DNA of 64,000 nt, taken from NCBI GenBank assembly GCA_944322615.1, contig CALUPH010000003.1, forward strand, positions 1-64,000, read 5' to 3'. Source of the stretch: Candidatus Gastranaerophilales bacterium. GTDB lineage: Bacteria > Cyanobacteriota > Vampirovibrionia > Gastranaerophilales > Gastranaerophilaceae. Below are positions 45,578 to 55,005 of the stretch, in pieces. Numbering within the stretch: position 1 is the stretch's first letter; each line of letters opens with the position of its first letter. A program made the position numbers and the translations under genes. The notes below the pieces were generated by a model. The model was given only the letters and a program-made list of their open reading frames with translations. It had not been told where the DNA came from and searched no databases.

Positions 45578-47083
45578 ATGATAGATAATTTTATTCCTTT
45601 AATAGTCTTTACACCATTAATAATGAGCTTAATTTTATATAGTCCTTTTGTAGCTGATGATGAAAAAATAATCAGAAGAGTATCAAAAGGCTTCATAACT
45701 ATTCATTTTGCATTAACAGTACTATGCAGTATTTTCTTTAATTTCTCAAACCCTGACTTTATAATTGAAACAGACTACCAATGGATTGACGTATTAGGAT
45801 TTAATGCAAATTTTGCATTTGATTCTTTAACTATGTTATTTGTTATTCTTACTTCTTTTATTTTTCTAATAGCAATCTATTTAAGTAAAAGTATGATAAA
45901 AAAATCATACAGATTATATTACTCACTCATATTTATATTGTTAACAGCAATACTTGGAGTATTTAGTGCAAAAGATATCTTTTTATTTTTCTTGTTTTGG
46001 GAACTTGAACTAATTCCGATGTATCTCCTTATACAAAAATGGGGCAGCGGAAATAAACAAAAGACAGCAATGAAATTTCTACTATATACATTCTTCGGAA
46101 GTATTTTTATACTATTAGGATTTTTAATCTTATACTATTTAAATTTTAAACTTACAGGTACTTTAAGCAGCGATATAAATGATATAGATATAATATCCGC
46201 CCCTGAAGTACTAAGAAATTTAATTTTCTTCCTTTTATTAATAGGTTTTGGAGTTAAACTTCCTATAATACCATTACACGGCTGGTTAAGCGATGTGCAT
46301 TCACAAGCACCAACTCCGGTTAGTATTATATTGTCATCTATACTTCTAAAACTTGGAGCATACGGTATTTTAAGATTTAACCTGCAAATGTTTAATTATG
46401 AGTTTCAAGTTTTTGCAATATATATAATGCTGTTTGCTTTAATAAACATAATATATGCCAGTTTCTGTGCAATTATGCAAAAAGATATAAAAAGAATTAT
46501 TGCTTTTTCAGGAATAGCCAATATGGGAATATTTTTACTTGGCATATCTTCACTAAATTCAATAGGAATAACAGGTGGAATATTTCAACTGTTCTCACAT
46601 GCATTTATAAGTGCCGGGTTATTCACAATAGCAGGATTAATATACATTAAATGCGGAACAAAAAATATAACCAGAATAACAGGACTAGGTGAAAAAATGC
46701 CAAGACTTATGTTTATCTCTATTCCAATATTATTAGCGTCAATCGGCACACCGTTATTATGTGGTTTTATAGCAGAATTTTTAAGTTTTACCGGTGCTTT
46801 TTTAATGCAGACAGAAGGAATATTTGACGCAAAAGCATTATCTTTAACAGCGCTAAGCGTCTTAATATTTTCAAGTATATACATATTAAAAATCTTCCAC
46901 GGAGTATTCTTTAACACTATAAAAATTAAAAACAGAAAAATATATGATATAAACACAAAACAACTTACAATTTTATGTTTGCTGACAATATGCATAATAA
47001 TTTTCGGCATATTCCCATTCTTATTGACAGACATAATAAGAGAATATACAAATATTACATATAATCCGCAAGGAGTTTTTTAA
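45578..47083 (+). CDS. nuoM: complex I subunit M (antiporter-like)
   Basis: A 501-residue antiporter-like subunit. It has LFWELELIPMYLLIQKWG, the lysine-bearing LPIIPLHGWLSDVHSQAPTPVSIILSSILLKLGAYG, and KRIIAFSGIANMGIFLLG. About 14 helices. It overlaps nuoN by one base. Confidence 0.95.
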   Translation: MIDNFIPLIVFTPLIMSLILYSPFVADDEKIIRRVSKGFITIHFALTVLCSIFFNFSNPDFIIETDYQWIDVLGFNANFAFDSLTMLFVILTSFIFLIAIYLSKSMIKKSYRLYYSLIFILLTAILGVFSAKDIFLFFLFWELELIPMYLLIQKWGSGNKQKTAMKFLLYTFFGSIFILLGFLILYYLNFKLTGTLSSDINDIDIISAPEVLRNLIFFLLLIGFGVKLPIIPLHGWLSDVHSQAPTPVSIILSSILLKLGAYGILRFNLQMFNYEFQVFAIYIMLFALINIIYASFCAIMQKDIKRIIAFSGIANMGIFLLGISSLNSIGITGGIFQLFSHAFISAGLFTIAGLIYIKCGTKNITRITGLGEKMPRLMFISIPILLASIGTPLLCGFIAEFLSFTGAFLMQTEGIFDAKALSLTALSVLIFSSIYILKIFHGVFFNTIKIKNRKIYDINTKQLTILCLLTICIIIFGIFPFLLTDIIREYTNITYNPQGVF

Positions 47084-48519
47084 TGGAAATAATAAAAGAC
47101 ATACAAAACGCTTATTTACCTGAATTGATATTATTTATATTTATAATCTTAAATATTATTTTTTCATTTTTTATAAAAAAGAATACATATAAAATATCTA
47201 AAATAACAACCTTATTAGCTATAGCTCTATCAGGATTATCAATATTTTTCATACAAATCAATCCGACATATAAAGCTTTTAATGATGTTTATATATCAAA
47301 TATCTACACAACAGCATTTAAAATAATGATATTGATATCAGGACTATTAATAATTCTTTCATCTCAAAGTTTCATAAGAGAAAAAAGACAAAAATCATAT
47401 GAATTTTTCTCTATATTTTTAACAGGAATATTAAGTGCATTTTCAATAATCTCATCTAATGATTTTATAAGTGCATTTATATCAATTGAACTATTAAGCG
47501 TTTGTTGCTACTTTTTAACATCATTCCGAAGAAATCACAAATCAAAAGAAGCAGCATTAAAATATTTAATAACCGGAGCAAGTTCTTCTGCAATATTTCT
47601 TCTTGGAATTTCATATTTATATGGAATAACAGGGAACATAAATTTTTCAGATATTTCTGATGTAATATCAACATCAGGAATAAACATAATGTTTATAATT
47701 ACCTGTATATTAATAATAAGTGCACTAACATTTAAGCTTGGATGTATTCCTTTTAATAACTGGATAATTGATATATACGAAGGCTCAACATATGGTGTAG
47801 GAACATATTTATCGCTAATTCCAAAAATTGCAGCCATTGGACTAATTTCAAGATTATTTGTGTTTATATTTTCATATAGCCCAATAATACAGATATTAAC
47901 AGCTATTATTGCACTTTGTTCAATAATATATTCGGCGATAGGAGGAGTTAATCAAACAAATATAAAAAGGCTCTACGCATATAGTTCTATTTTACACTCA
48001 GGATTTTTATTATTAGCTGCAAGTTGCGTAAGTGTATATGGATTTTCTTGCTTAATATTCTATATATTTACATATATTTTTATGAATATTGGAATATGGA
48101 ATGCTGCTATAATTTATACAACAAATTATCAAAGTGATGAAATTATAGATTATAAAGGAATATTTTATAAGAATCCATATTTTTCAATAGCCTATACAAT
48201 ATGCTTGATATCTTTAGCCGGATTACCGCCAACAAGCGGATTTTTATCAAAGCTATATTTATTTTCAGCTCTATCCAGAGAAGATTTCACCTACCTGATA
48301 ATATTATTTCTAACCCTTTGTGCAACAGTCATAAGCCTATTTTTATATTTTAAAATGATTAAAGTAATTTATGAAAAAAATTCACAAGATACAAAAATAA
48401 TAAAAAATATTACCATTGGAAAAATTATTCTTTATATATGCAGTATCATAACTATATTGATTTGTATATATCCCAACGAATTTATTAAATTATCTCAAAT
48501 AATAGCTTATTACATATAA
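47083..48519 (+). CDS. nuoN: complex I subunit N (antiporter-like)
   Basis: A 478-residue antiporter-like subunit. It has SIELLSVCCYFLTSFRR, KLGCIPFNNWIIDIYEGSTYGVGTYLSLIPKIAAIG, NIKRLYAYSSILHSGFLL and LAGLPPTSGFLSKLYLF. It is the last gene of the operon and is closed by a strong terminator. The order ABCDHIJKLMN with E, F and G missing shows the complex has no NADH-dehydrogenase module encoded here. Confidence 0.94.
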   Translation: MEIIKDIQNAYLPELILFIFIILNIIFSFFIKKNTYKISKITTLLAIALSGLSIFFIQINPTYKAFNDVYISNIYTTAFKIMILISGLLIILSSQSFIREKRQKSYEFFSIFLTGILSAFSIISSNDFISAFISIELLSVCCYFLTSFRRNHKSKEAALKYLITGASSSAIFLLGISYLYGITGNINFSDISDVISTSGINIMFIITCILIISALTFKLGCIPFNNWIIDIYEGSTYGVGTYLSLIPKIAAIGLISRLFVFIFSYSPIIQILTAIIALCSIIYSAIGGVNQTNIKRLYAYSSILHSGFLLLAASCVSVYGFSCLIFYIFTYIFMNIGIWNAAIIYTTNYQSDEIIDYKGIFYKNPYFSIAYTICLISLAGLPPTSGFLSKLYLFSALSREDFTYLIILFLTLCATVISLFLYFKMIKVIYEKNSQDTKIIKNITIGKIILYICSIITILICIYPNEFIKLSQIIAYYI

Positions 48520-48547
48520 AAAAAGAGGTCATAAATGACCTCTTTTT
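48520..48547. terminator. bidirectional terminator after nuoN
   Basis: A perfect 12-bp stem (AAAAAGAGGTCA with TGACCTCTTTTT) has a 4-base loop and lies between two convergent genes. Confidence 0.92.
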
Positions 48548-48563
48548 CTAAAATTTGTACAAA

Positions 48564-48866
48564 TTAGTAATCTTTCCAATTTGGAGCTTCATAATTAATA
48601 CTATGATTATAAAAATCCAAATCAGTATAAACGCCAGGTGCTATATAATTATAAACCCTTTTCAAAATATCTTTAGAAGTATTCTGTTCAACATAAGGTT
48701 CTCTGTATGGATCTTGATTTGTAACTTGCATCATTTTTGCCATTTCAGCAGAATAACCTGTATTAACCATAAACTGTTCTGTCGTCATATATGTATTATC
48801 AACAAAAGCATTTGAAGCTAAAGAACTTGTTAAAAATATTGTAAGAATAAAAGCTATCTTTCTCAT
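48564..48866 (-). CDS. small exported protein
   Basis: A 100-residue protein with a signal peptide (MRKIAFILTIFLTSSLASNA). The mature part is about 80 residues and Tyr/Asn-rich (FMVNTGYSAEMAKMMQVTNQD, YNYIAPGVYTDLDFYN). No cysteine or known motif. It is probably periplasmic or surface-exposed, with function unknown. It shares a terminator with nuoN; about 58 bases separate its start from ispG upstream on the same strand. Confidence 0.72.
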   Translation of the reverse strand: MRKIAFILTIFLTSSLASNAFVDNTYMTTEQFMVNTGYSAEMAKMMQVTNQDPYREPYVEQNTSKDILKRVYNYIAPGVYTDLDFYNHSINYEAPNWKDY

Positions 48867-48924
48867 TAAAAAATCCCCTTCATTATATAAACATGATAGC
48901 CTATTTTTTCAGAGAATGCAATAT

Positions 48925-49980
48925 TTAAAGATTCTCCATTTGTATGAGATTTATAAATTCATCAACAAGCTTTTCTTCAGGCAAACGCTTAATAATTTCA
49001 CCTTTTTTGAAAATATAACCTTCTTTTATACCGCCGGCTATACCGTAATCAGCATGTTTAGCTTCACCGGGACCATTTACGGCACATCCCATAACCGCAA
49101 TAGTAAGAGGTTTATCAAAATTTTCCAATTTTTTTTCAACTTCTTTTGCTAATGAAATTAAATCAATTTGAGTTCTACCGCAAGTAGGACAAGAAACAAA
49201 ATTTATTCCTCTTTTTCTTAATCCTAAAGATTTTAATATTAAAAATCCTGCTTTAACTTCTTCTATAGGAGAATCAGTAAGCGAAACCCTGATAGTATCA
49301 CCAATTCCTTTAGCAAGTAAAGTACCCAATCCAACAGCTGATTTAATTATCCCCCCGGTATATGTACCGGCCTCAGTAACTCCAAGATGAAGCGGATAAT
49401 CAACTTTATTTGCAATTAACCTATATGCTTCAATGGTTGTTAATACATCACTTGATTTTAAAGAAATTTTTATTTTGTCAAAATTATTATCTTCCAAAAT
49501 TTTGACATGCCTCATAGCACTCATAACCATCTTTTCAGCAAGCGGTATGTCCATTTGTTCAAATTCTTTTTCTAAAGAACCTCCATTAATACCGATTCTG
49601 ATAGGAACATCATTTATTTTTGCAAGTTCAACAACTTTCTTTGTATGTTCTTCTTTACCTATATTTCCGGGATTAATTCTTAAAGCATCAATGCCATTTT
49701 CTATGCAGCGTATTGCAAGTCTATAATCAAAATGTATATCAGCAATTAAAGGCAAAGGTGATTTCTTTTTTATTTCCTTAACAGCTTCAGCTGCATCCGG
49801 ATTAAGGATTGCAAGGCGGACCAATTCACAGCCTTGTTCACTTAAATTGTAAATTTGTTTTAAGGTGGCTTCAACATCTCTTGTATCTGTATTTGTCATT
49901 GATTGTACTGATATAGGAGCATCTCCACCTATTTTAACATTACCAATTTGTATTTGTTTTGAAATTCTTCTCTGTATCAT
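48925..49980 (-). CDS. ispG: 4-hydroxy-3-methylbut-2-enyl diphosphate synthase
   Basis: It makes HMBPP in the MEP isoprenoid pathway and needs a 4Fe-4S cluster. The 351 residues have VQSMTNTDTRDVEATLKQI, INPGNIG, SDSPIEEV, and the cluster cysteines in SCPTCGRTQIDL and MGCAVNGPGEAKHADYGIAGG. Full length. Electrons come from flavodoxin or ferredoxin, in keeping with a ferredoxin-based metabolism. Confidence 0.96.
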   Translation of the reverse strand: MIQRRISKQIQIGNVKIGGDAPISVQSMTNTDTRDVEATLKQIYNLSEQGCELVRLAILNPDAAEAVKEIKKKSPLPLIADIHFDYRLAIRCIENGIDALRINPGNIGKEEHTKKVVELAKINDVPIRIGINGGSLEKEFEQMDIPLAEKMVMSAMRHVKILEDNNFDKIKISLKSSDVLTTIEAYRLIANKVDYPLHLGVTEAGTYTGGIIKSAVGLGTLLAKGIGDTIRVSLTDSPIEEVKAGFLILKSLGLRKRGINFVSCPTCGRTQIDLISLAKEVEKKLENFDKPLTIAVMGCAVNGPGEAKHADYGIAGGIKEGYIFKKGEIIKRLPEEKLVDEFINLIQMENL

Positions 49981-50035
49981 GATTTTACTATTCCTGTTAT
50001 GATTATCTTAGCATAAATAAAGTTAGGGATATAAA

Positions 50036-50788
50036 ATGAAAATTGCAATAATATCAGATATACACGGCAATATTGATGCTTTGGAAAGTGTTCTAAAAGA
50101 TATAGAAAAAGAAAATTGTTCTAAAATATTATGTTTAGGTGATTTGGTAATGGCGGGTCCTGAGCCGAAGGCAACACTAAACAAAATACATGCCCTTATG
50201 CAGTCAAAAGATTTTCATATAATTCAAGGTAATACAGACAAGATGTTGTCTGTATTTTCGTTTGATACATATAATGAAATTTTAAATACAAATGCTGTTA
50301 TGGCTAGTGCTTATCTTGCAGACAGTAAAATACTAAGTGATGAAGACAAATCTTTTCTAAAAAATCTTCCTGTTCAAGAAAAACTGGAATTATTTGGAAT
50401 AAAAATACTAATGGTGCACGGCTCACCAAGAAAAAATAACGAAAATATATATCCAAATCTCAAGCTGGAAGAAGTTGAAGAAATGATAGCAGGTACAAAT
50501 GCCGATATAATATTTTGCGGACACACTCATATGCCTTGCGGATATCAAACAAATACGGAACAAACCGTCGTAAATGCAGGAAGTATAGGACGACCGTTTG
50601 CTGAAAAGCCTGATTCTTGCTATGTAATTATGGATATTAATGAAAATAACTCCACATATACGATAAAACATAAACTTATAAAGTATGATGTACAATCAGC
50701 AAGTGAAAAAATATTAGCAAGAAAATTCGAAGGATGTGAAAAACTTGCAAAAATGCTTTTAAAAGCAACATCAAGATATCCTGAATAA
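50036..50788 (+). CDS. YfcE-type metallophosphoesterase
   Basis: A 250-residue phosphoesterase. Its metal motifs are SDIHGN, LGDLVMAGPEP, GNTD, MVHGSPR and CGHTHMP, in normal order. Small members of this group cleave phosphodiesters or nucleotides; the physiological substrate is unknown. The C-terminal 60 residues are helical. It is a single gene divergent from ispG. Confidence 0.9.
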   Translation: MKIAIISDIHGNIDALESVLKDIEKENCSKILCLGDLVMAGPEPKATLNKIHALMQSKDFHIIQGNTDKMLSVFSFDTYNEILNTNAVMASAYLADSKILSDEDKSFLKNLPVQEKLELFGIKILMVHGSPRKNNENIYPNLKLEEVEEMIAGTNADIIFCGHTHMPCGYQTNTEQTVVNAGSIGRPFAEKPDSCYVIMDINENNSTYTIKHKLIKYDVQSASEKILARKFEGCEKLAKMLLKATSRYPE

Positions 50789-50882
50789 CAAATTGTTACA
50801 TTTAAACAAAATAATGGCAAAAAAAAGTTTTTGACTTTTTAAACCATGCGGATACAAAGTCCAACATAAAAAAGGAATTAAG

Positions 50883-53801
50883 ATGAATACTATTACACCT
50901 CGATTAGGTAATATATCACCAAAATATGAGCCAAGGATAAATAAAGAGAGAAAGCTTTCCTCAAATTATCCGCCAAGCAAATCAAACATCAGTTTTAAAG
51001 GTGGTCCTGCAACATTAATTTCTGCAGCAGATAAAGAAATAATGAATGTGTTCTCTCAACATTACGGAAATATTGGTGAAAGATTAGGACAAAAAGTAGG
51101 TAAATTAGTTACATCTTCAGAAATATTGAAAAAGAGCTCCAGATTTTCTTTAGAAGAAGGAGCTCGTTCTATTCGTGACAAAAAAATCCCTCAAGCTCTA
51201 TTAGAGAATGTTTTATTTCCATTTGTAAACTTACCATTATATGCTGTAAGCTGGGTATTAAAGAGAGCACAAAATATTCCTTCTTTAAAAGATAGTGCAA
51301 GAAGATTATATAATAAACCATTATTAAGAATACCAAGAAAATTAAATGAACTTGATTCCAAAACTGATATGTTAAAAGGTATTTTTGACAAAACACAAGA
51401 TGTCATCAAAAAATTTGCAAAGGAAAAAGGAATAGATGCTGATGACTTATTAAAAATATTAAATAATGCAGATGACAACTCCGCATTAAAGAAAGAAGCT
51501 ACAGAATATATAAAAGAAAGCTTATATAAAGTAAGTAATAAATTTTTTGATAAACATACAGGAAACTTTAATACAGCTTATGAAAGACCATTGAACAGAA
51601 TCGTTACAGGTTTAATCCCTGTCGCATTCTTAGCAAATGATGCTTACAACCTGTCTGTATTATGCGGAGATAAGAAAGAAGATTCTGCAAAAGAAGCAAA
51701 AGCCAGATCAAAACAAGAAATTTCAAGGGTATTAACAACAGCATATATACAGTTATTAACATTTGGTGCATTTACAAAGCAAGTAAATACAATTCCTTGG
51801 TTTACACCTTTAACATCTGCAGCGACAGTATTATTCTCTGAAACTTCTTCAAGAAAACGTTTAGGCAAACCTATATTCTTCTTATCTAAAGAAAAAGCAA
51901 AAGAATATAATAGAAAAGAAGCTGAAAAAACAGGTGAAGAAGGAACTGCAAAAACTGAATCATTAAAAGATAAAGATTCTAAAAAGACAGAAAACGCGCA
52001 GTCTGAAAATAAACCAACACAAATAAAGAATTTATCATTCACTTTTAATGAAAATGAACCAAAAGTTTTCACAAGTTTTAAAGCTGCCTCTCCAAATAAA
52101 GATAACATGGAAAATAAAGCAGAAAATAAAACAGAAAATAAAGATACAAAAGAAAAAGAAACAAAGAAAGCCTTAATAAATTACAATACATTCAAAAAAG
52201 GTGTCTTATTGCTTGTGACTGCAGGTTTTGCAATGAGCTTTATAAAAAACAGCTCATATACAAAGAATACAAAACTTGTAAAAGGCATAAAAGATATTGG
52301 AGATAAAATAACAAAGAAACTATATAATCCTTTAGCATTCAAAGACTTTGAAATTTCACAAAATGATTTTGAAAAAATGGCACAGAGTCTAAAAGATGCA
52401 GGTTGCAAAGAAATAGCAGAAGGCCACGAATTTATTAAAGGTAAATATGGCAGACAAACAGCAGAAGGTACAATAAAGATGTACAAAGCTGCATTATCGT
52501 CATCACAAGTTCCTGATGTAATAAAATCAGCTATAGATAAAATAAAATCATCAGGTGCAACATTGTCAGAAAAAGAAATTGCACAAATAAGTGATTCAAT
52601 AAAAACAGCTGTAGGACTTGAACGAACAGCTATTGCAGAAAAGAAATACTCTAATGTAGCTAAAAAAGCAGCTGAAATAATTAGGAACAAGAAAGTCAAC
52701 CTAAGTGCAGAACAAATGGATGACCTTGCAAAATCAATTACAGAATCAATATCAACAAAAGCAAAAGAAATGCCTATACAAGTTGAAACCAAACTAAAAC
52801 CATTTGTTGATATTGTTACACAACCATTCAAATTTATAATGTCAGCAGCAAGATTACCATTCAAAATAACAAGCACATTACTAAAAATGATTGTTTCTCC
52901 GGTAGAGAAGAAAGCTGCTCAAGCCGCATTAGGTAAAGCTGAACTTTCAAAAGTTGAACAAAGAATACATAAAGCTGTAACAGAAATATTTGGAGAAAAA
53001 GCATCAAAAGAAGGCAAGATTTCTCAAGTTATTTTTGCCAATGCAATGGAACAACTAAATAAACATACAATGCCATATAGAAAAGCTGAAGCAGCATTAA
53101 AAAATGCTATTGCAAACGGAGCTTCAAAAGAGGAAATCAGAAAGTTACAAGAAGCAGCAAATAATGCAAAACACAAATTAATGGTATATGTAAACACGGC
53201 TGTTGAGAAGTCTTTCAATGGAGTTACACAATCAAGTAACAAAAATACAGAACTTGCTATGATGACAAAACTGGCATCATCCGCTGTAACTTCTGCATTC
53301 CTAGTTGCTGATAACTATAATATGGTAATGTTAAAATCAGATGGTGAAGACAAAGAAGGTGCAAAAGAAAAAGCAAATGAACGTATTATTCAAAGACTAA
53401 GTGCACTATTCTACCAAACAATGTTAATTAACTGGTTCAATTCAACATTCAGATCAACATATAACAGTTCATTAAAAGGTATGACAGCTGTTGCTATACC
53501 AAATACACTTACAACCGAATTATTGACAAGAACATCAATCGGTATGCCGGTTGGCAAGAAATCTTATGAACAATTACAAGCACTTGATGAGAAAAACGAA
53601 AACAGAACCGGTATTGTCGGTAAATACTTTAAGTTTATGCGATTACTTACAGGTAAAAAACCATTAAAAGACAGATTGCCTAAAGATAAAGCAGAATCTT
53701 CTAATACAACTAAAAAATCTGATATAAATATTAAATCAGAAGAAACAAAAACATCAAATACTTCAACCTCAACAAACTTACTTGAAAGATTTTCAAAATA
53801 A
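50883..53801 (+). CDS. 972-residue protein with an internal duplication, function unknown
   Basis: A very large helical protein with no known domain. A polar N-terminus contains ISFKG (36-40). A module around residues 236-345 (AFLANDAYNLSVLCGDKKED...) recurs around 793-900 (AFLVADNYNMVMLKSDGEDK...). The copies share the xYNxxxL-x-D start, a run of acid-Ala-Lys residues, a hydrophobic YQxLxxxxF segment and an RxxxGxP ending. A lysine/glutamate-rich linker (330-430) and one hydrophobic helix (about 438-455) lie between. No signal peptide. The N-terminal half also has VNLPLYAVSWVLK and the second half VTQPFKFIMSAARLPF, so the duplicated unit may be longer. Confidence 0.8.
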   Translation: MNTITPRLGNISPKYEPRINKERKLSSNYPPSKSNISFKGGPATLISAADKEIMNVFSQHYGNIGERLGQKVGKLVTSSEILKKSSRFSLEEGARSIRDKKIPQALLENVLFPFVNLPLYAVSWVLKRAQNIPSLKDSARRLYNKPLLRIPRKLNELDSKTDMLKGIFDKTQDVIKKFAKEKGIDADDLLKILNNADDNSALKKEATEYIKESLYKVSNKFFDKHTGNFNTAYERPLNRIVTGLIPVAFLANDAYNLSVLCGDKKEDSAKEAKARSKQEISRVLTTAYIQLLTFGAFTKQVNTIPWFTPLTSAATVLFSETSSRKRLGKPIFFLSKEKAKEYNRKEAEKTGEEGTAKTESLKDKDSKKTENAQSENKPTQIKNLSFTFNENEPKVFTSFKAASPNKDNMENKAENKTENKDTKEKETKKALINYNTFKKGVLLLVTAGFAMSFIKNSSYTKNTKLVKGIKDIGDKITKKLYNPLAFKDFEISQNDFEKMAQSLKDAGCKEIAEGHEFIKGKYGRQTAEGTIKMYKAALSSSQVPDVIKSAIDKIKSSGATLSEKEIAQISDSIKTAVGLERTAIAEKKYSNVAKKAAEIIRNKKVNLSAEQMDDLAKSITESISTKAKEMPIQVETKLKPFVDIVTQPFKFIMSAARLPFKITSTLLKMIVSPVEKKAAQAALGKAELSKVEQRIHKAVTEIFGEKASKEGKISQVIFANAMEQLNKHTMPYRKAEAALKNAIANGASKEEIRKLQEAANNAKHKLMVYVNTAVEKSFNGVTQSSNKNTELAMMTKLASSAVTSAFLVADNYNMVMLKSDGEDKEGAKEKANERIIQRLSALFYQTMLINWFNSTFRSTYNSSLKGMTAVAIPNTLTTELLTRTSIGMPVGKKSYEQLQALDEKNENRTGIVGKYFKFMRLLTGKKPLKDRLPKDKAESSNTTKKSDINIKSEETKTSNTSTSTNLLERFSK

Positions 53802-53804
53802 TAG

Positions 53805-53835
53805 AAAAGAGGATAGTATAAACTATCCTCTTTTT
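53805..53835 (+). terminator. terminator after the 972-residue gene
   Basis: A 13-bp stem (AAAAGAGGATAGT with ACTATCCTCTTTT) with a short loop is followed by T's. Confidence 0.88.
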
Positions 53836-53866
53836 ATAATTTTATTTTGTTGTAGAATGTTTATAT

Positions 53867-53939
53867 GCTGATGTAGCTCAGTCGGTAGAGCAATTGATTC
53901 GTAATCAATAGGTCAAGGGTTCGATTCCCTTCATCAGCT
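53867..53939 (+). tRNA. trnT: tRNA-Thr (anticodon CGT)
   Basis: Cloverleaf with acceptor arms GCTGATG and CATCAGC, D stem GCTC/GAGC, anticodon stem ATTGA/TCAAT with loop TTCGTAA (anticodon CGT), and T stem AAGGG/CCCTT. Discriminator T. CCA is not encoded. TAGAAT (53853-53858) may be its -10 box. Confidence 0.95.
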
Positions 53940-53966
53940 TTTAAGCATAAATAAATAAATATTTTT

Positions 53967-54944
53967 ATGAATTACGAAAAAGAACTCAAAGAATATTATA
54001 GTTGTAATATTATAGAACATGGATTTGATGCTCAAATAAATTCTATAAATTTATGTTGCAGAGAAGGAACAGGTTCTTTTTCAAGAAAAATAGTTATTTT
54101 ACCAAATTTTTCAGGTGCAAAAATTGACTGGGAATCTTTTTTTCAAAAGAAAAATCTTTTAAGAGACCTACAAAAAAAAGGAAGTACAATTCCTCAATGT
54201 ATTGGATGTGTATATTTAGAAAAAAAAATATGGGACAACAATGATTATATTTCTTCAATAAACATAAATAATTGGATTAAATGTAATGCTAATTGTATAT
54301 ATTGCGATAGAAAAGAATATAAAAACAAAAAAGAATATAAAATTTATCCTATAATAAAAGATTTAATAAATAAAAAATATTTAAGGAATCCTGTAGATAT
54401 AACTATAGCTGGTGGTGAACCGACTATAAGTAGTGATTTTGATAAAACACTAAATATCCTAATAAAAAATAATTTTTCAACTATAAGAGTACTTACAAAT
54501 GCTATAAAATATAATAAATATATAGAAAAGGGCTTAGAAAATAATCTCGTAAATATCCTTGTTTCAATCGATGCAGGCTCACGAGAAATATACAAAAAAA
54601 TAAAATTAACAGATAAATACTCGATTGTATGGAAAAATATAAATAAATATGTAGAAAAGCAAGCTCAAAAAAGCTTAGTAAAGACCAAATACATAATTAT
54701 TCCGGAGATAAATAATTATAAAGAAGAATTAAAACTATTTATCGAACAAAATTATAAAGCAGGTGTAGGTTATGTATATATAGATTTAGAGATTGGCTTT
54801 TATATAAAAAATAGTCAAAATTATGATTTACTCAAAGAAATCTATGATTTATATTTATTTGCAAAAGAATATGGAGAGACAATCGGTATCAAAATAGAAG
54901 CCTTTGACAGAATAAAAATAATAGAAAATAAATTAAAGAAATAA
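53967..54944 (+). CDS. radical SAM protein with N-terminal cysteine segment
   Basis: A 325-residue protein. An N-terminal cysteine segment (NLCC, near residue 28) and a CIGC pair (near 77) precede the radical SAM motif CNANCIYC (CxxxCxxC). SAM-barrel features follow: ITIAGGEPTIS, VLTNAIKYN, LVSIDAGSREIYKKIK and VKTKYIIIPEINNYKEEL. It cleaves SAM to start a radical reaction on an unknown substrate. The same layout is seen in the broken gene at 15284. It sits alone after tRNA-Thr. Confidence 0.85.
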   Translation: MNYEKELKEYYSCNIIEHGFDAQINSINLCCREGTGSFSRKIVILPNFSGAKIDWESFFQKKNLLRDLQKKGSTIPQCIGCVYLEKKIWDNNDYISSININNWIKCNANCIYCDRKEYKNKKEYKIYPIIKDLINKKYLRNPVDITIAGGEPTISSDFDKTLNILIKNNFSTIRVLTNAIKYNKYIEKGLENNLVNILVSIDAGSREIYKKIKLTDKYSIVWKNINKYVEKQAQKSLVKTKYIIIPEINNYKEELKLFIEQNYKAGVGYVYIDLEIGFYIKNSQNYDLLKEIYDLYLFAKEYGETIGIKIEAFDRIKIIENKLKK

Positions 54945-55005
54945 AAAATACCTACAATAAAATTTTTAATCATATAATAAATAATATTTTTTATAAATAA
55001 TGATT

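Noticed and set aside
51644-52876. Long antisense ORFs inside the 972-residue gene
   Set aside because: They mirror its Lys/Ala-rich codons as Ser/Phe/Ala-rich frames; the plus frame is continuous and has a proper start.
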